From Prostheceraeus crozeri (lineage: Eukaryota > Platyhelminthes > Polycladida > Euryleptidae), in the NCBI GenBank assembly GCA_907163375.1, contig CAJQUW010012546.1, positions 62,001 to 126,000 of the forward strand: 64,000 nt of DNA, in the 5' to 3' direction. A program made the translations under genes and the position numbers. Below are positions 46,898-58,600 of the stretch, one piece after another. The notes beneath the pieces were generated by a model. That model saw nothing but the letters and a program-made list of their open reading frames with translations, was not told the origin of the DNA and did not search any database. Each line of letters opens with the position of its first letter. Positions within the stretch are counted from its first letter, which is position 1.

Positions 46898-47889
46898 TTG
46901 CGATTTGAAACCAATTTCATCTGTCGTAATCTTAAAGAATATGCAGCATGCTCTCGCATATTACTTATACTCTACGTTCAACGTCCTTTAAGTCTAAATT
47001 CATGGGCTGGATGGTTGATGGGTCCTTTCTGTTCTTCTTGGTTTGCGGCAAGTTCATCGGCGATTCCAGATATCCTGAGGTCTACCAGGATATCAAACCA
47101 TCTCAAGCGTCATCTTCGAACCTGATCTTCCAGTTCATGCAGGCCACACATTTTTGCAACCTCCATACGCCCCATTTCACACTTGCCATGTCCTCCATTT
47201 GCACGTTCGCAAGGCGTTCTGTGAAAAGGGCCACGGGGTTGCATAGTCATATAACAAGACCGGTGCTCTGCTCATAAACTTGTGCTCTGATGTTCAATGG
47301 GATACTTTCGTTGTTCAAAGACTGGCCAACTCCCATTATTTGGACCAAGCAGCAGCGACTCGAGCTCCCACAGTCACTTCCACTGGATCTTGGTTGTCTA
47401 TCACATCTCCAAGATCGCTGAGGTGGTTGACTTCATGTATCACAGAGCGTGCATCAACTGTCTAAGAGTCGTCAGATGCAATTCTATTTACTCCTACGCT
47501 CCAATACTAGGAACACAGGAAATTTGACACTCGTGCCAAAGTCTAGTTGGAAGCATTTGCTGTGACACCACTTGTGACATAATGAACAGAAAGTTGAATT
47601 TACTCCACCGCCTCTTCCAAAGCAACCACAGTGATATATACCCAGATTCAATTATCTGTTGCTGGTTCTTTCCCGCTACTCGTACAATAACTTTCGTCTT
47701 CTCCAGATCGACTTTCATGCCCCTTTTGTCAATATTGCTTTTCCATTTACGAAGCATTTCTTCTACAGAGAACCTCGTTTCTGCCGTCAGTACTATATCA
47801 TCTGCGTAGAGAAGCTCCCATGGGCTTTCACCTCGACAATCATAGGAGTATACGACAGAATTCTCTCGTATATATTCGCGATCTTTTGA
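46898..47889 (-). pseudogene. Second LINE type: reverse transcriptase end plus zinc finger
   Basis: On the minus strand SPWELLYADDIVLTAETR at about 47830-47775 contains an intact YADD catalytic box, followed by EEMLRKWKSNIDKRGMKVDL and EKTKVIV. After a frameshift near 47630 a cysteine/histidine finger is readable (HCGCFGRGGGVNSTF, CSLCHKWCHSKC). Farther on, broken frames give RVAAAW-K-WRELASL near 47350 and more LINE-like pieces to about 46900. The zinc-finger insert after the palm distinguishes this LINE from the FVGL family. It has multiple stops and is dead. Confidence 0.75.
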
Positions 47890-48991
47890 AAATTAGGCCT
47901 ATCAGGTTTTGATCAGTGGAAAGAAAATAAAACATTTATAAATGTGTAACAATTTTGATGAATGTCAGGCGAACAATGCTGCAGCATTCTGTAAACCAGC
48001 TTTCAAAGTATTAAATGAGAAGCATTATGCGGTTGTATCGAATATTACAAAAAAAGATTAATGGCAAGCATAGTTTTGTTGCTCATGTTTTTTATTCTAC
48101 CGAAATGGTGCATGTAGTTTGTAGCAATAAAATTCTGTTTATAACTCTTGATAACGCAATGTAAATTGAATTATCATTTCTTTGCGAAAATTGAGATGTT
48201 ATCCAGGGATGTGATTTTCGCCGATTTATCATGAAATCCTGACTTTTGAGTTGATTTCGGTCAATTTTGCGACAAGGCAGATCCTTCAAAAAATTACAAG
48301 TAGACGATATAGGCTGCATACATTACTTAGCGCGTAACTCATTTTGTGCCTCTTCATTTCTTGCTTATAATCGAACTATACCAGGCAATATGCTAATGTC
48401 CCAAACTAATGGTTCTACTGTTAATGTAGTAATGAGTGTTTGCACTGGGCCCCTTCAAAATTTGGTTTCCTGACTTTTTTCGTTAGGTCAATCACATCCC
48501 TGGTTATCTTGAAGGTATCGATTGAAGATCAGCAAAACATCGACTCCGTCTGACAATTTATAAACTGACATGCTGAAACCAATCATTCATTCTTAATATT
48601 CATATGAATACTCTCATTTATTTTGGGTCCATTCATGAATACTCGCATACGCTGCTGTATAGATGAAGGAATAAAGTGACTTGTAAAATGCATTTTTTAT
48701 TGATTTTTTGGAGGATTCTTTGAGATTGAGTGCTGTATAAATATCTAAGAAGAAACTAATTCACCCATAGAATATCATGATCTCCAGTTGCCTTCATTTC
48801 TGAATACGAAAAAGTAAAAGCCGATCACATGCACAAAGTTTCTTAATAGTGTTCATGATAAGAAACAAAACAGTGGTGATTGATAATAGATCTATTTTGT
48901 AAGAATTTCCTTTTTTCGTTTGGCTATTGTTGAATATTTTTTCTGAAATGTATTAGATAAAGGAGAAGAAATACTGATTAGTCAATGTCGA
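47890..48991. other. No gene seen
   Basis: AT-rich DNA with short random frames only. Confidence 0.5.
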
Positions 48992-49429
48992 ATGAATGTA
49001 AAATTTCACTCGAAAGATCGATCACACACCGAAGTCGTCTTAGTTGTCTGTGCGGAAAAATATCCTTCAGGCCGTTCCTCTCCGGCGACCAGCTTCCTCT
49101 GGCCGGTTCTTTACAGAGACTGGCTTCCTTCTGATCGGCCCTCTCCGGAAGGCCGACAGTCCTCTGGTCTGTCCTCTCCGGCGACCAGCTTCCTCTGGCC
49201 GGTTCTTTACAGAGACTGGCTTCCTTCTGATCGGTCCTCTCCGGAAGGCCGACAGTCCTCTGGTCTGTCCTCTCCGGCGACCAGCTTCCTCTGGCTGGTT
49301 CTTTACAGAGACTGGCTTCCTTCTGATCGGTCCTTTCAGGCGGCTAGCTTCCTTCTGCTAGCCCTTCCCACACGTCCACTGGAACGTGCTTCGTCATCGA
49401 GATTGCCTGTCTCTGACGCCTTCCTGTGA
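48992..49429 (+). CDS. Open frame built on 96 bp repeats, function unknown
   Basis: ATG at 48992 opens 145 codons to the TGA at 49427-49429. Most of the frame is three copies of a 32-residue unit (S-P-A-T-S-F-L-W-P-V-L-Y-R-D-W-L-P-S-D-R and on). A 96 bp period keeps any frame open across copies, so the length alone is weak evidence for coding. No family was recognised and no signal peptide is visible. The local base composition is clearly richer in G+C than its surroundings. Confidence 0.25.
   Translation: MNVKFHSKDRSHTEVVLVVCAEKYPSGRSSPATSFLWPVLYRDWLPSDRPSPEGRQSSGLSSPATSFLWPVLYRDWLPSDRSSPEGRQSSGLSSPATSFLWLVLYRDWLPSDRSFQAASFLLLALPTRPLERASSSRLPVSDAFL
49075..49350 (+). repeat. 96 bp tandem repeat, about three copies
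   Basis: tccggcgaccagcttcctc begins at 49081, 49177 and 49273, giving an exact 96 bp period. The units differ at a few bases (for example ctggccgg versus ctggctgg). Each unit also contains two related halves (cttcctctggccggttc and cttccttctgatcggtc). Confidence 0.92.
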
Positions 49430-49656
49430 ATACGGTGGATCGTTTGAGTGCAGGGAGGTTGCGCGTGTTTTCCAAACTTCTCCCGGTATTTTCGTTGGAC
49501 GACAGTAGCACTACCGTGGCATTCGTACCATCAGCAGCGATAAAAAAGCGTTCACGCTTGGAAATTCGCGACATGCTCAAAGTGATTAAGTTCTTGCTTC
49601 AAAGATTTGACCTAGACGTTGATTTGACGTCTGTTCATCGCTTTCCAATAATCGAG

Positions 49657-49790
49657 CAGTGACGTCTTGCAGACAGATCGATATCTAGGAAGCAATTGTG
49701 TACTGACGACGAATAATGGTCGGTAGAAAAGAATGATAGCAGTGACGTGTTGCAGACATAGCGATATCTGGGAAGAAATTTGTACTGGCG
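49657..49790 (+). repeat. Direct repeat, about 52 bp, offset 83 bp
   Basis: cagtgacgtcttgcagaca at 49657 recurs as cagtgacgtgttgcagaca at 49740. Similarity continues through gatatct-ggaag and gtactg, with a few substitutions. Confidence 0.7.
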
Positions 49791-50748
49791 CAGTTAAAAG
49801 ATAGGAAAAACCGAAACATAGAAAACGATTTCTCGGGTTCAAATAGAGCAAAAGTGCACTTTTACTCCAAAGGTCATAACTGGAATTAAAGGTCACCGAT
49901 TTCAAAATTTCAAATTGCAAATAGAATGCCATAATCGATAGTAGGTGTGTATGAAGTCATGTTGAAATACATTGCATCGTTTAAAAATTATAGACATTTA
50001 AAATCCCTAAACTAAGTTTGAGACACCCTGTAGATAAGAAAGGAGGCAATGATCGATGATCTCATGAGACTCAAATGAGATCATAAAGGAAGCCTCTCAA
50101 AATGAATGACACACCAAGTTGTTCGTCTGCACGAACACCGAAGCACATAAATGTTCAAACGATTTTACATGAAGGAAGAAGAGTATTTGGTCTTTTGATT
50201 TTTCTCTCTAATGACCGATTGAAGATAACAGATCGCTTGAATTCCAAATCAAAGGAAATAATTTGAGAGTAATCTGATATTAACTTTGAGTGTGGTCTGG
50301 CGTATTTGATGTTTTAAGCCTTTGAAGTTTAAGTTAGCGTTACTGGGTTCTAAAGTCGAGCAGAATTAATGCATAAACATTTTTGGATACTAAGTTATGG
50401 AAGAAATAATGAATATGTGTACAAAAGTTCCTCTCTTTTAATTTATTCTGCCGATATGAGCTTATTCGCAATTGCTAGAGTTTTGTCGTATATAATTTCA
50501 AAAAATCAAGTGCGTCTGGGACTTTTTACTGCATCCTTCTTTTCGACGGATTACGTCGTCCTCAGTTATATGTGTTCCTCGAATCTTTTCTCTACAATTG
50601 TGCAATAGACAGGATAACAGAGGATATGAAACAAGTCTAGTTAGAAAAACTAATCTTTGACCTGGACATGGGTCTGAGTTACATGTAAAAATTTGACTAA
50701 CAACAGTAACAGTTAATTCACAGAAAATATACAGAATTTACAGTCAAT
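49791..50748. other. No gene; one solitary mariner-type end
   Basis: gtttgagacaccctgta at about 50018-50034 looks like the terminus of a Tc1/mariner element abutting a TA, but no opposite end was found. The rest is unassigned. Confidence 0.4.
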
Positions 50749-50950
50749 ATGGTCTCCGTTACACAGTGGTTAAGTGCTTGTCCTAACGATCTTTCGGTCC
50801 CGAGGTCGAACCCCGAACGTGTCAATGGAAATCGTCTGGAAGGGCATCCAGACTAAAGGATCACAACTATGATCACAACGCTCTAAATCAAAGTCGGGCT
50901 ATTTCAGCACCGTCCAAGCCCACAGTATGGGAGAGTAGTGACGATAACCC
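50749..50950 (+). mobile_element. tRNA-derived SINE
   Basis: The head (about 50749-50818) has an A box-like acagtggttaagtgc near 50763 and a B box ggtcgaacccc near 50804, with tRNA-like spacing. A non-tRNA body follows (ggaagggcatccagac, then gggctatttcagcaccgtc and acagtatgggagag). This is the layout of pol III-transcribed SINEs moved by a partner LINE. The 3' end and target duplication are not resolved. It is not a functional tRNA gene, because the acceptor stem does not form. Confidence 0.7.
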
Positions 50951-51544
50951 ATCATTTTTTCATATAATATTTGAGCCCAATGTCAGATACTTCGGCTACG
51001 CTCTAATCATGACCTCGGAAAGGAAAGAGTATAAAGTAAGCAAAGCTAAAGTGTACAATTCAAGTGCAAAATCTGTCATACATGTAAAAAGTGCTGGGAA
51101 AATACTGAAAAGACTACATAGAAATATAATGACAATTATCAAGATGAATTGCAAGATTGTAGATATAAAAAGCCATCGTCTTGAATCGTTAATCGATCTG
51201 TCGCGTTGAGCTGTTTTACATCATAATTCACTATTCATTACTATCAACAATGCAAATGCATAATACGCATATCAGGACATGAGAACTTTCCTCATGTACT
51301 GTACAATATCGAGAAGCGAACATTTGAAGCCATCAATGCCATTCATATTTTCAAAGGATATTGTGCGGACTTATGAATTGGCAAACAGACGCTCCAGCAG
51401 TCCAAACAATCTTGAGCGCACAGAGCAGCAAATTTCAATTTAACCATATTCTACGTCTGCTTAATGCCTCAATTATTACTAAGAACTACAAGAAAAGTGT
51501 AGCTATGTGCAACTGGCAAATTTGGCTTGCTTAACTCTAATATA
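50951..51544. other. No gene seen
   Basis: Unassigned AT-rich DNA between the SINE and the Tc1 element. Confidence 0.5.
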
Positions 51545-52731
51545 CAGTCCGTTTCATAAAAAGTGGATCATCCTAAAATTTGACTAAATAAAACATAAGT
51601 GTGATACAGAAAGCATTTTTCATGTTATTTCATGTTCCTAATATATTTGAATGTCCTTATTGGTCCAAATGCCAGCCCAAATCAGTAGAGTCGCACCACC
51701 TTGTACCCGGGGACGATGTAAATGTCTCGGAATTTCCTGATCAGATTTTATCCATAATTTCAATCGACCATCACTATCCTTTAGACGGACTGATGCCTCA
51801 TTAGACCAGACAACCCGATCCCATTGATTTCGCCAGTGACAATGACTCATTGCCCATCTGAGACGTCTTTTTGTATGCTGATCTGATAATTCGATCTGAG
51901 AGGGCCTCTTACAGCTCTTGAAATTCGACTCAATAAGTCTTCTACGAATAGTAGACTTAGAAATAGACGAGTCTAGTGCAGCCATCTCAGTTAACGAGAG
52001 ACTTGGATCAACTTTAACAAATCTCAAAATTAGGCGGTCTCTACGTTTGGATGTTTTGCGTGGACGGCCAGAGCCCTCTTTACGACAGAGTCGAAAATCA
52101 TCATTATGCCATCGATGCACATTTGTGTAAGGGACATTTAGTCGCTTGCTTGTAGCTCGCAAAGAAAACCCTCTTTCTAGTAAGGCTGACACTTTGCCTT
52201 TTGTGAATGGGATCTCGTTATTGTTCATTTGTGCTTTGTATTGTTTTCAACCGGTAAGAGATAGATTTCTAGCTGAAAGCAATCAGGAGTGCTGCCAACA
52301 CCACCGCAACGAAGTCTGGAAGGTATGGAACATGAAGTCCAGTTAATCACATGTAGCAGTTACATTATTGTTGATGAATAATGGTGATATACTGGCTCTG
52401 ATTGACCGATTTTCTTTATTTTTGTTTTGCTTGATAGCTTTTGGCTTGTAGAACAACATATTACATAAAAAAGGAAACAAATGTAATTTTATAAGAGTGA
52501 GGTATGATTCTGTGTAACATTGGTAAATGAAGATCAAATTATCTACTACTTTTTTATCTATAACAGGAAAACAACTCAATATTCATGCTTGAAATTTCCA
52601 ACAATGATATTAGTAAGCACAACTGACATATCTTTCAAATTTCAGAGAAATTCGTTCAAGTTTGGCGGAGTTAGACAAAGTTGAAGTTAAGGCGATGTTT
52701 AAGGGTGATCCATTTTTTATGAAACAATCTG
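51545..52731. mobile_element. Tc1-like element with deleted transposase
   Basis: Inverted ends cagtccgtttcataaaaag (from 51545) and its near inverse (tttttatgaaacaatctg, to 52731) are flanked by TA (51543-51544, 52732-52733). The element is 1187 bp, shorter than the usual 1.6 kb, because the transposase lacks its C-terminal half. The terminal sequence reads through ggatcatcct/agggtgatcc on the two sides. Confidence 0.88.
51638..52228 (-). pseudogene. Truncated Tc1-type transposase
   Basis: ATG at 52228 starts 196 codons with the paired-like double HTH (KVSALLERGFSLRATSKRLN, then the GRP-type hook GSGRPRKTSKRRDR and SKSTIRRRL). The nuclease begins with WDRVVWSNEASVRL, where the first catalytic Asp (family F-S-D-E) is Asn. 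The frame stops after LIWAGIWTNKDIQIY, so the second Asp and the last Glu/Asp are absent. It could at most bind DNA, perhaps competing with active relatives; that is inference. Confidence 0.88.
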
Positions 52732-52864
52732 TATATTCAAAAATTTCTCCCTATTTTTTGCCACCCTACAGTGCTAATTCTTGCAGAAAAAATACATGTT
52801 TGATATGTTCGCCTTGTTTTGCTAAGAACATTAGATGGTGAAATGAAATGATAATCATCCCTAG

Positions 52865-53027
52865 GTGTCCGAATACACGTAAAACTATCTCAACCGCATA
52901 ATTTGCAAGAGGAGAAAGCAACAATTTTGGAAAACTCATTCGATCTTGACACAGCAGATGGTCTTTGGGCTAAGCGTATTTTCAAGACTGTAAGAGACTT
53001 GGATTGCGCATCTTATGATGCAATGAT
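52865..53027 (+). other. Possible exon, unrecognised
   Basis: After an acceptor-like ccctag a frame reads RIHVKLSQPHNLQEEKATIL through LWAKRIFKTVRDLDCASYDA and meets a strong donor-like gtaagt at 53028. No matching phase was found with the frame at 53203-53595, so the gene model is not supported further. Confidence 0.25.
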
Positions 53028-53202
53028 GTAAGTACGATGTACATAACGATGATTAAGTAAAAATATGATGAACTTTTGATGTAAGTTAAAACGCGAAACT
53101 CATAACTATCAAAGTGTGTGTATATGAAAACTTATACACACAATTATTATCTAACAAATTTCTATGAGAGTGCTGTAACATTCTATCTTTGTTCGCAAGT
53201 CT

Positions 53203-53595
53203 ATGACTGTCATCAATGGAAATATGTTTTCCTTTGCCAAATCCCTGTACTCCGCAGTTGCAAGATATTGCATGAAAACGATTAATTATCTTTATCCACA
53301 GGAAAATGCTGTATCTTCTTATTATCTCTGGGCGTGTATTCGCGCCAGACGTATGGTATGCATGAAGGAGTTTCACGTTCCAATCAACACTCGAGCGCCA
53401 ACTGAGGATCCTTCATGTTCACAAGAAACTGCTCCGTCGTCTGCATTGCGTCAAAGTAAAGGAAGAAATCTGTTTACGTCTGGAGACGATGAGAGGATTG
53501 TAGCATTTCTGAGAAAGGTAGGAAGGAATATGCCTTATTTGAAAGCTTGCCTGGAGGCAAATGCATTGATTATTATATGTACTGTATTTTACTGA
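53203..53595 (+). CDS. Unrecognised open frame, 130 codons
   Basis: ATG at 53203 to TGA at 53593. The middle part (APTEDPSCSQETAPSSALRQ, SKGRNLFTSGDDERIVAFLR) has protein-like composition and is followed by a possible donor (aag|gtaggaa) at 53518. An acceptor-like tatccacag ends at 53302. It could be an exon of a host or transposon gene, but no domain was recognised. Confidence 0.3.
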   Translation: MTVINGNMFSFAKSLYSAVARYCMKTINYLYPQENAVSSYYLWACIRARRMVCMKEFHVPINTRAPTEDPSCSQETAPSSALRQSKGRNLFTSGDDERIVAFLRKVGRNMPYLKACLEANALIIICTVFY

Positions 53596-55305
53596 TGCCT
53601 TGTATGTAAGCAACACGAACTACGATTTTAAACTATAAATAGGTGGGAAAGAAAAATCGCTCGTAGCCGGTGCTTCTACACCTCACGATGTTTCTGAGAA
53701 TTCATCTGATTGTACGAGTCAAAGAGATCAGATATATATGCTGTTGTCCTCTCCTGTCCACTGAAGACAATAGATAACTAGGGTGGCACCAGTCTGGACT
53801 GACTCCGGCAGCGGGTCTAGTTCAGGACTTCTCTGTCGTTATTTTGAGATTGCTTCTGATGTAAATGTCGTATAACCTACTTTATGATTCATGTTTCCAT
53901 TTTTTGCATGATTGATCTTCATAATCAATTGCAAACGATCCTGAGCAGAGTAACATTCTAGCATGCGATTTTGTTATTTCATCATTAATGATCGGTCATG
54001 TAATTGATTTTCACCAATTGATCGTCGCTTCGAATGAATTCTCTTTCAGGTTCATAGAGGACGCCCAGGCTCATGTCATAAAACACTAGTTGCTTGCCTG
54101 TTTGTCAAAAATGTTCTGTTCTGTTCGTTAAGACTTTTCTTGATTATTTGTCCACAATTAATACTGTAAGATGTCATTTCAGCTACAATTGCTTGACATG
54201 CACACGTCCAATCTAGTTGGCCGTGGTCCGATGCAAGTGAAGATTAAATATTGAACGTTTTCCTTCTCATGAGTCCACAGGCAGATTTGCAAACTATTCA
54301 ACATTGAATGACACATTCACAAATGACTGTGCTTTAAATTAATATTGATAAAATTATGAATACATGTTGGAGATATTTCATGTCCGCTCTAGATAACATA
54401 GTTATCTAATAATCCGACCTGCATGGTACGAGTATTGGGAATTTTCGTAATATTTTCGATTTCTGATGTGGATTTGAATCTTCTTTAATTGTAATGTAAT
54501 AAATCGATTTTGCATGTTCAGCAATTCACAATCTATCTAGTTTTTGACAGAAAGAAGCAAACGGGCGGATGTGTCGGCAGGCTAGGTTCCGACAGACATG
54601 GTAAAATGAAATAGAGCAACTGACTCCTTGCAGTGAATAAAACCAATCAAAATTTTGTCGTGCCTAACACGATATTGATGTGCAATGACTATGAAGTAGG
54701 AATGAAGGTATAAATAATAGAATAAATACCTTTTCTGATACTCAATTTACTTTTCTTATTTCTTTAGTTCTATAATTGGATATGATACAGTGACTTTCAA
54801 AAAGTGGTAATCTCCTGAAGTGAAACAAATTACTCACATCAATCCGCCTTCTCATATAAAAAGCGTTAAATGTGTTATTGATAAGTTAATGCTGTGATAA
54901 GAAGCCTTTTTCGTTTGGATAAAAGTGTAAATCAGATGCCAAATTGTTGTTCTTCAAAATGTATTTCGATAAAGAATCCTTCATCCAGTTTCATGGGACA
55001 CTTCAGATTAGCTGGCTTATGTTTATATACTTTAGGCACGTGATATTTAATGAGGCTTTTGAAAGTGCCTTAAAGGAAGATTTCACATCAAGCCACCTCG
55101 ATGAACCCATTTGCAGCACGTTCACATTCTTGAAGGTTACCTCCGACCCCTAAAAATTGCGACTGCGCAATAACTATACTTATAATTAATTTTGATAACT
55201 ACTACACTGATAAATAACTCATGATCAAAAGGACGTCAAGTGAACGGACAGTAATTTCTTATGATTGTCACTCTTATTCTTCTCGCAGTAGCCCGTCTCA
55301 TGCAT
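53596..55305. other. No gene seen
   Basis: AT-rich DNA with short frames only. Confidence 0.5.
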
Positions 55306-55310
55306 GCTCG

Positions 55311-55640
55311 AAACTACCCTTACCCGACCGTTCCCGTGATGACGTTTCTCTCTACCCGCACACGCCCGTGCTCACGAAGTCTCTGCCCGTACCCGTGACG
55401 AAGTTTCTCTCTTACCGTATACTACCGTACCTGCGAAGTCTCCATTCGTACACGCCCGTACCCACGAAGTCTCCACCCGCACACGCCCGTGCTCACGAAG
55501 TCTGCCCGTACCCGTGACGAAGTTTCTCTCTTACCGTATACTACCGTACCTGCGAAGTCTCCATTCGTACACGCCCGTACCCACGAAGTCTCCACCCGCA
55601 CCGCCCGTACTTACGAAGTCTCTGCCCGCAACCGCACGTG
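55311..55640 (+). repeat. GC-rich minisatellite with cgaagtctc units
   Basis: Short units of the form cccgtacccacgaagtctc are reiterated. A higher-order period of about 119 bp is visible: gcccgtacccgtgacgaag begins at 55385 and again at 55504, followed each time by tttctctcttaccg and ccattcgtacacgccc. The C-rich composition contrasts with its flanks. Confidence 0.85.
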
Positions 55641-58600
55641 TGGGCGGGTGCTAATATAGCCGCTGGTCACTAGTCATCATCTTCCCGAATTTGACCTCTT
55701 CAAGTCAGGATGGACTAGCTTTGTGCAGTACTGCCTCAGTCTTTCTTGATGGTGAGGATAACTATGAAAATATTATGTAGACTATCATACAAGTACAATT
55801 GCAAATATGTAAAAATGCGTAGAATTACAGAAGTTTGTAATGAATCGAAATGTTGATAATTACATAACCTTATGTAATAATTTATAGTTATATTATATAG
55901 GAATTGGAAAATTACCTTTGTTAGCAAACAATGCACGTTAGTTAGCAAACAGTACGTTCCGGAACAATTTTTCGTTGAATTTTTTGCTGCACTGTCACTG
56001 TCACTTTCACTGGGATTTTCGTGAAGTACGTGTAACTAGCCAAAAAAAGTCTATAACAACCATTTTGTATCCAGTAATAAAGACACTTACATGGTACTGA
56101 TGTGATTGGAGATGTGTAGCCTATTTTCATATAACCACCTGAAACTTTCCGAGTTATACGTTGAAAAATACTAGATCTACCAGTAATACACTATTCTGAA
56201 AATAATTTGACTGCCGTATACATTGCTGCAGTCAATGTAGATTGCGTCATACTGCAACCGCTTTATATTTTCATAGCTTCTGTGTGCGAAGCTATGCAGC
56301 ACCAACTATCCCATGTGCTTCAACAACTCATGGTTTCTGATAAATACATTATCAGTAAACAGGACTGTTCACAAAATTCAATGAGAGAAAAGTGGTGTCA
56401 ATGATCAAAGACAATGAGAACCTTGCATTGTAAAGCTTGGACTTGGTTGCATATTTTAGCAGACGTGCATGGAGCATGATCTTGATAATTGGTCATATAG
56501 ATTTATCTAATGTTATCATTTATCGTCGCTTTTCATTAATTTAGATTTAGAATATTGATGTATATTTACACTGTAAAGTTTAAATTGAAAAAGTACCAAT
56601 ATGTCTCCTAGGAGGCAGTTTTGATCTGTGGAATGGGCCTATTTATTACAAGCATGACTGAAAGAGTCTATTAAGAAACCCACTAGAATGAAAAGCATTG
56701 ACTGCATAATTTTCTCTATTTGGCAGCGGTCCATTGTCGTAATAATTCCATTCTAGAAATATTTTATCATCTTATCACTGCTGTGCTGCATAATTTAGCA
56801 ATATCAATTTCATTGATCACAAATATACAAGTTGACACTTTTACATGTAGATTAACGTTTGCAACAGTGCCCATTCAATGAAAGATCAATTTTGTTTCAA
56901 TAATAGTCTGTAGCTTAACTATGAGTGCGATCTTCCTTCACAAAAGTACATCATAGTCGTTTTTATTAGCATAATAGTAGGTTTAGTGAAGAAAGCTCCA
57001 TGATTATATGATGAAAGCTTTTGTGTACATTCTATCACTGTACAAAATAGTCGCCATATTTATGTAAAACCTAATTTAGGATCCTTTATTCGTGATGTGA
57101 TCCACTTTGCATGACTTTAATTGACAGACACGTATCTAATAAATACTTGAAAATATCAATATGCTTTGAAATATTCAGATAAGGGAGCTGACACTGACAG
57201 AGGTCAAAGTTTTAGGATAATTTTTAAGTTGGAAGCATGGAAGTTAAAGAGTTTCCTCAGCCACATTAGAAGTTTTAGAAAATCACCTTCATTTTGATGA
57301 AGTTTTTAGTAGCGTTTTTGCTGATTTTTTTCAACACGTCGTACTGTACGTGAATCTTGGAATCTACATTATTTGTCTAAAATTGACGCAATCCAAATCG
57401 ATTGCTGGTTATATATCTGATCATAATCGCATAGAATGCAAAAGTTAGCTTCTGTATGAATATGTTCTGGTGCATTTGCGAAATGTTTAATAAAAATACC
57501 TCCTATGAGGTACTCTGTCAATTTATCATTTATATACATTTTTGCACCAACATGTAGCCTGATATTCGCAACTTAAACAAGTTCGTACAATTCGCGGAAA
57601 GTGTATGGCTTCATGGCACATGTCGCTATAACGCTCTTCAACAGTGCTTGGTGTTCGCTTTTTTCGTTTTCCTAAGTTGAGCATTCATTTTTTTCGCTTT
57701 TTTTGAATTCGAATTGGATGGGTGGTCTGCAAATTTCAATATTATGAGATGAAAACGCACTTGTACATGTGTGCTTCACGTACAGTTAATAAAGAAGATA
57801 AGAATTAATGGTAGGATTGATTTAGAGTTTACAAATTATGCTAGTGTTCTGCTTGTGTGTTTGTCCAAAAGTAAGTTTTAACTTTCATCGAGCTGTTCAT
57901 CGTCAATTCATTGCTCTCCGTGTCTGTTCATTCCCATTTCTTTCGCTTCCATCAGCCCGTTGGTGTGCTTTGAAAAGAATAGAAGAAAATGGCAGTTGAC
58001 GTATCTGTATCAATCGCTGAGTATTCAAGCTGTGAGGCCAGATCTGAAAGCTCGTATTCATAAAGGGCTTATTCTTCATCACTTAATCTGATTTTGCAGT
58101 TTTAATGCAAATATCGGTGATTTTATATTTCTTATTGCTTTCAGTGTATTTGCTGACCACAGTCCGTTCAATGCAAATTATGTACAGCAAGATATCATCT
58201 CGGTGTACCGCTTGAGAAGAGTCCTCGCTTCAATATGTGTCTTATTGTGCCCTTGTGAAGTCTTCGTACATAAATGTCACATTAATATTTTCGTTCAATA
58301 AATAAATGAATAATGTAGATCTTGATGAGAATCACTCAGCCATTCATTCATAAATTTCCAATTTCTATTATGCTTCATTGCCCAGTCTTCTGCCATTTAA
58401 TTCAAGACTTCCGACACCACGCTTATGCAAAAATCCTAATACTTTCCAAGACAGTCGTCTTCACCAAAGAACACCCGACCATTCTTTAAATTTCCAATAA
58501 CCTGGAGCAACACTTGAAATTGTCGCTCTTACAATATCCTTGTCTTTTCTCAGTTGCCACACAGTTACCGACACTCGGTTTACTACAAGCACTTATCTTC

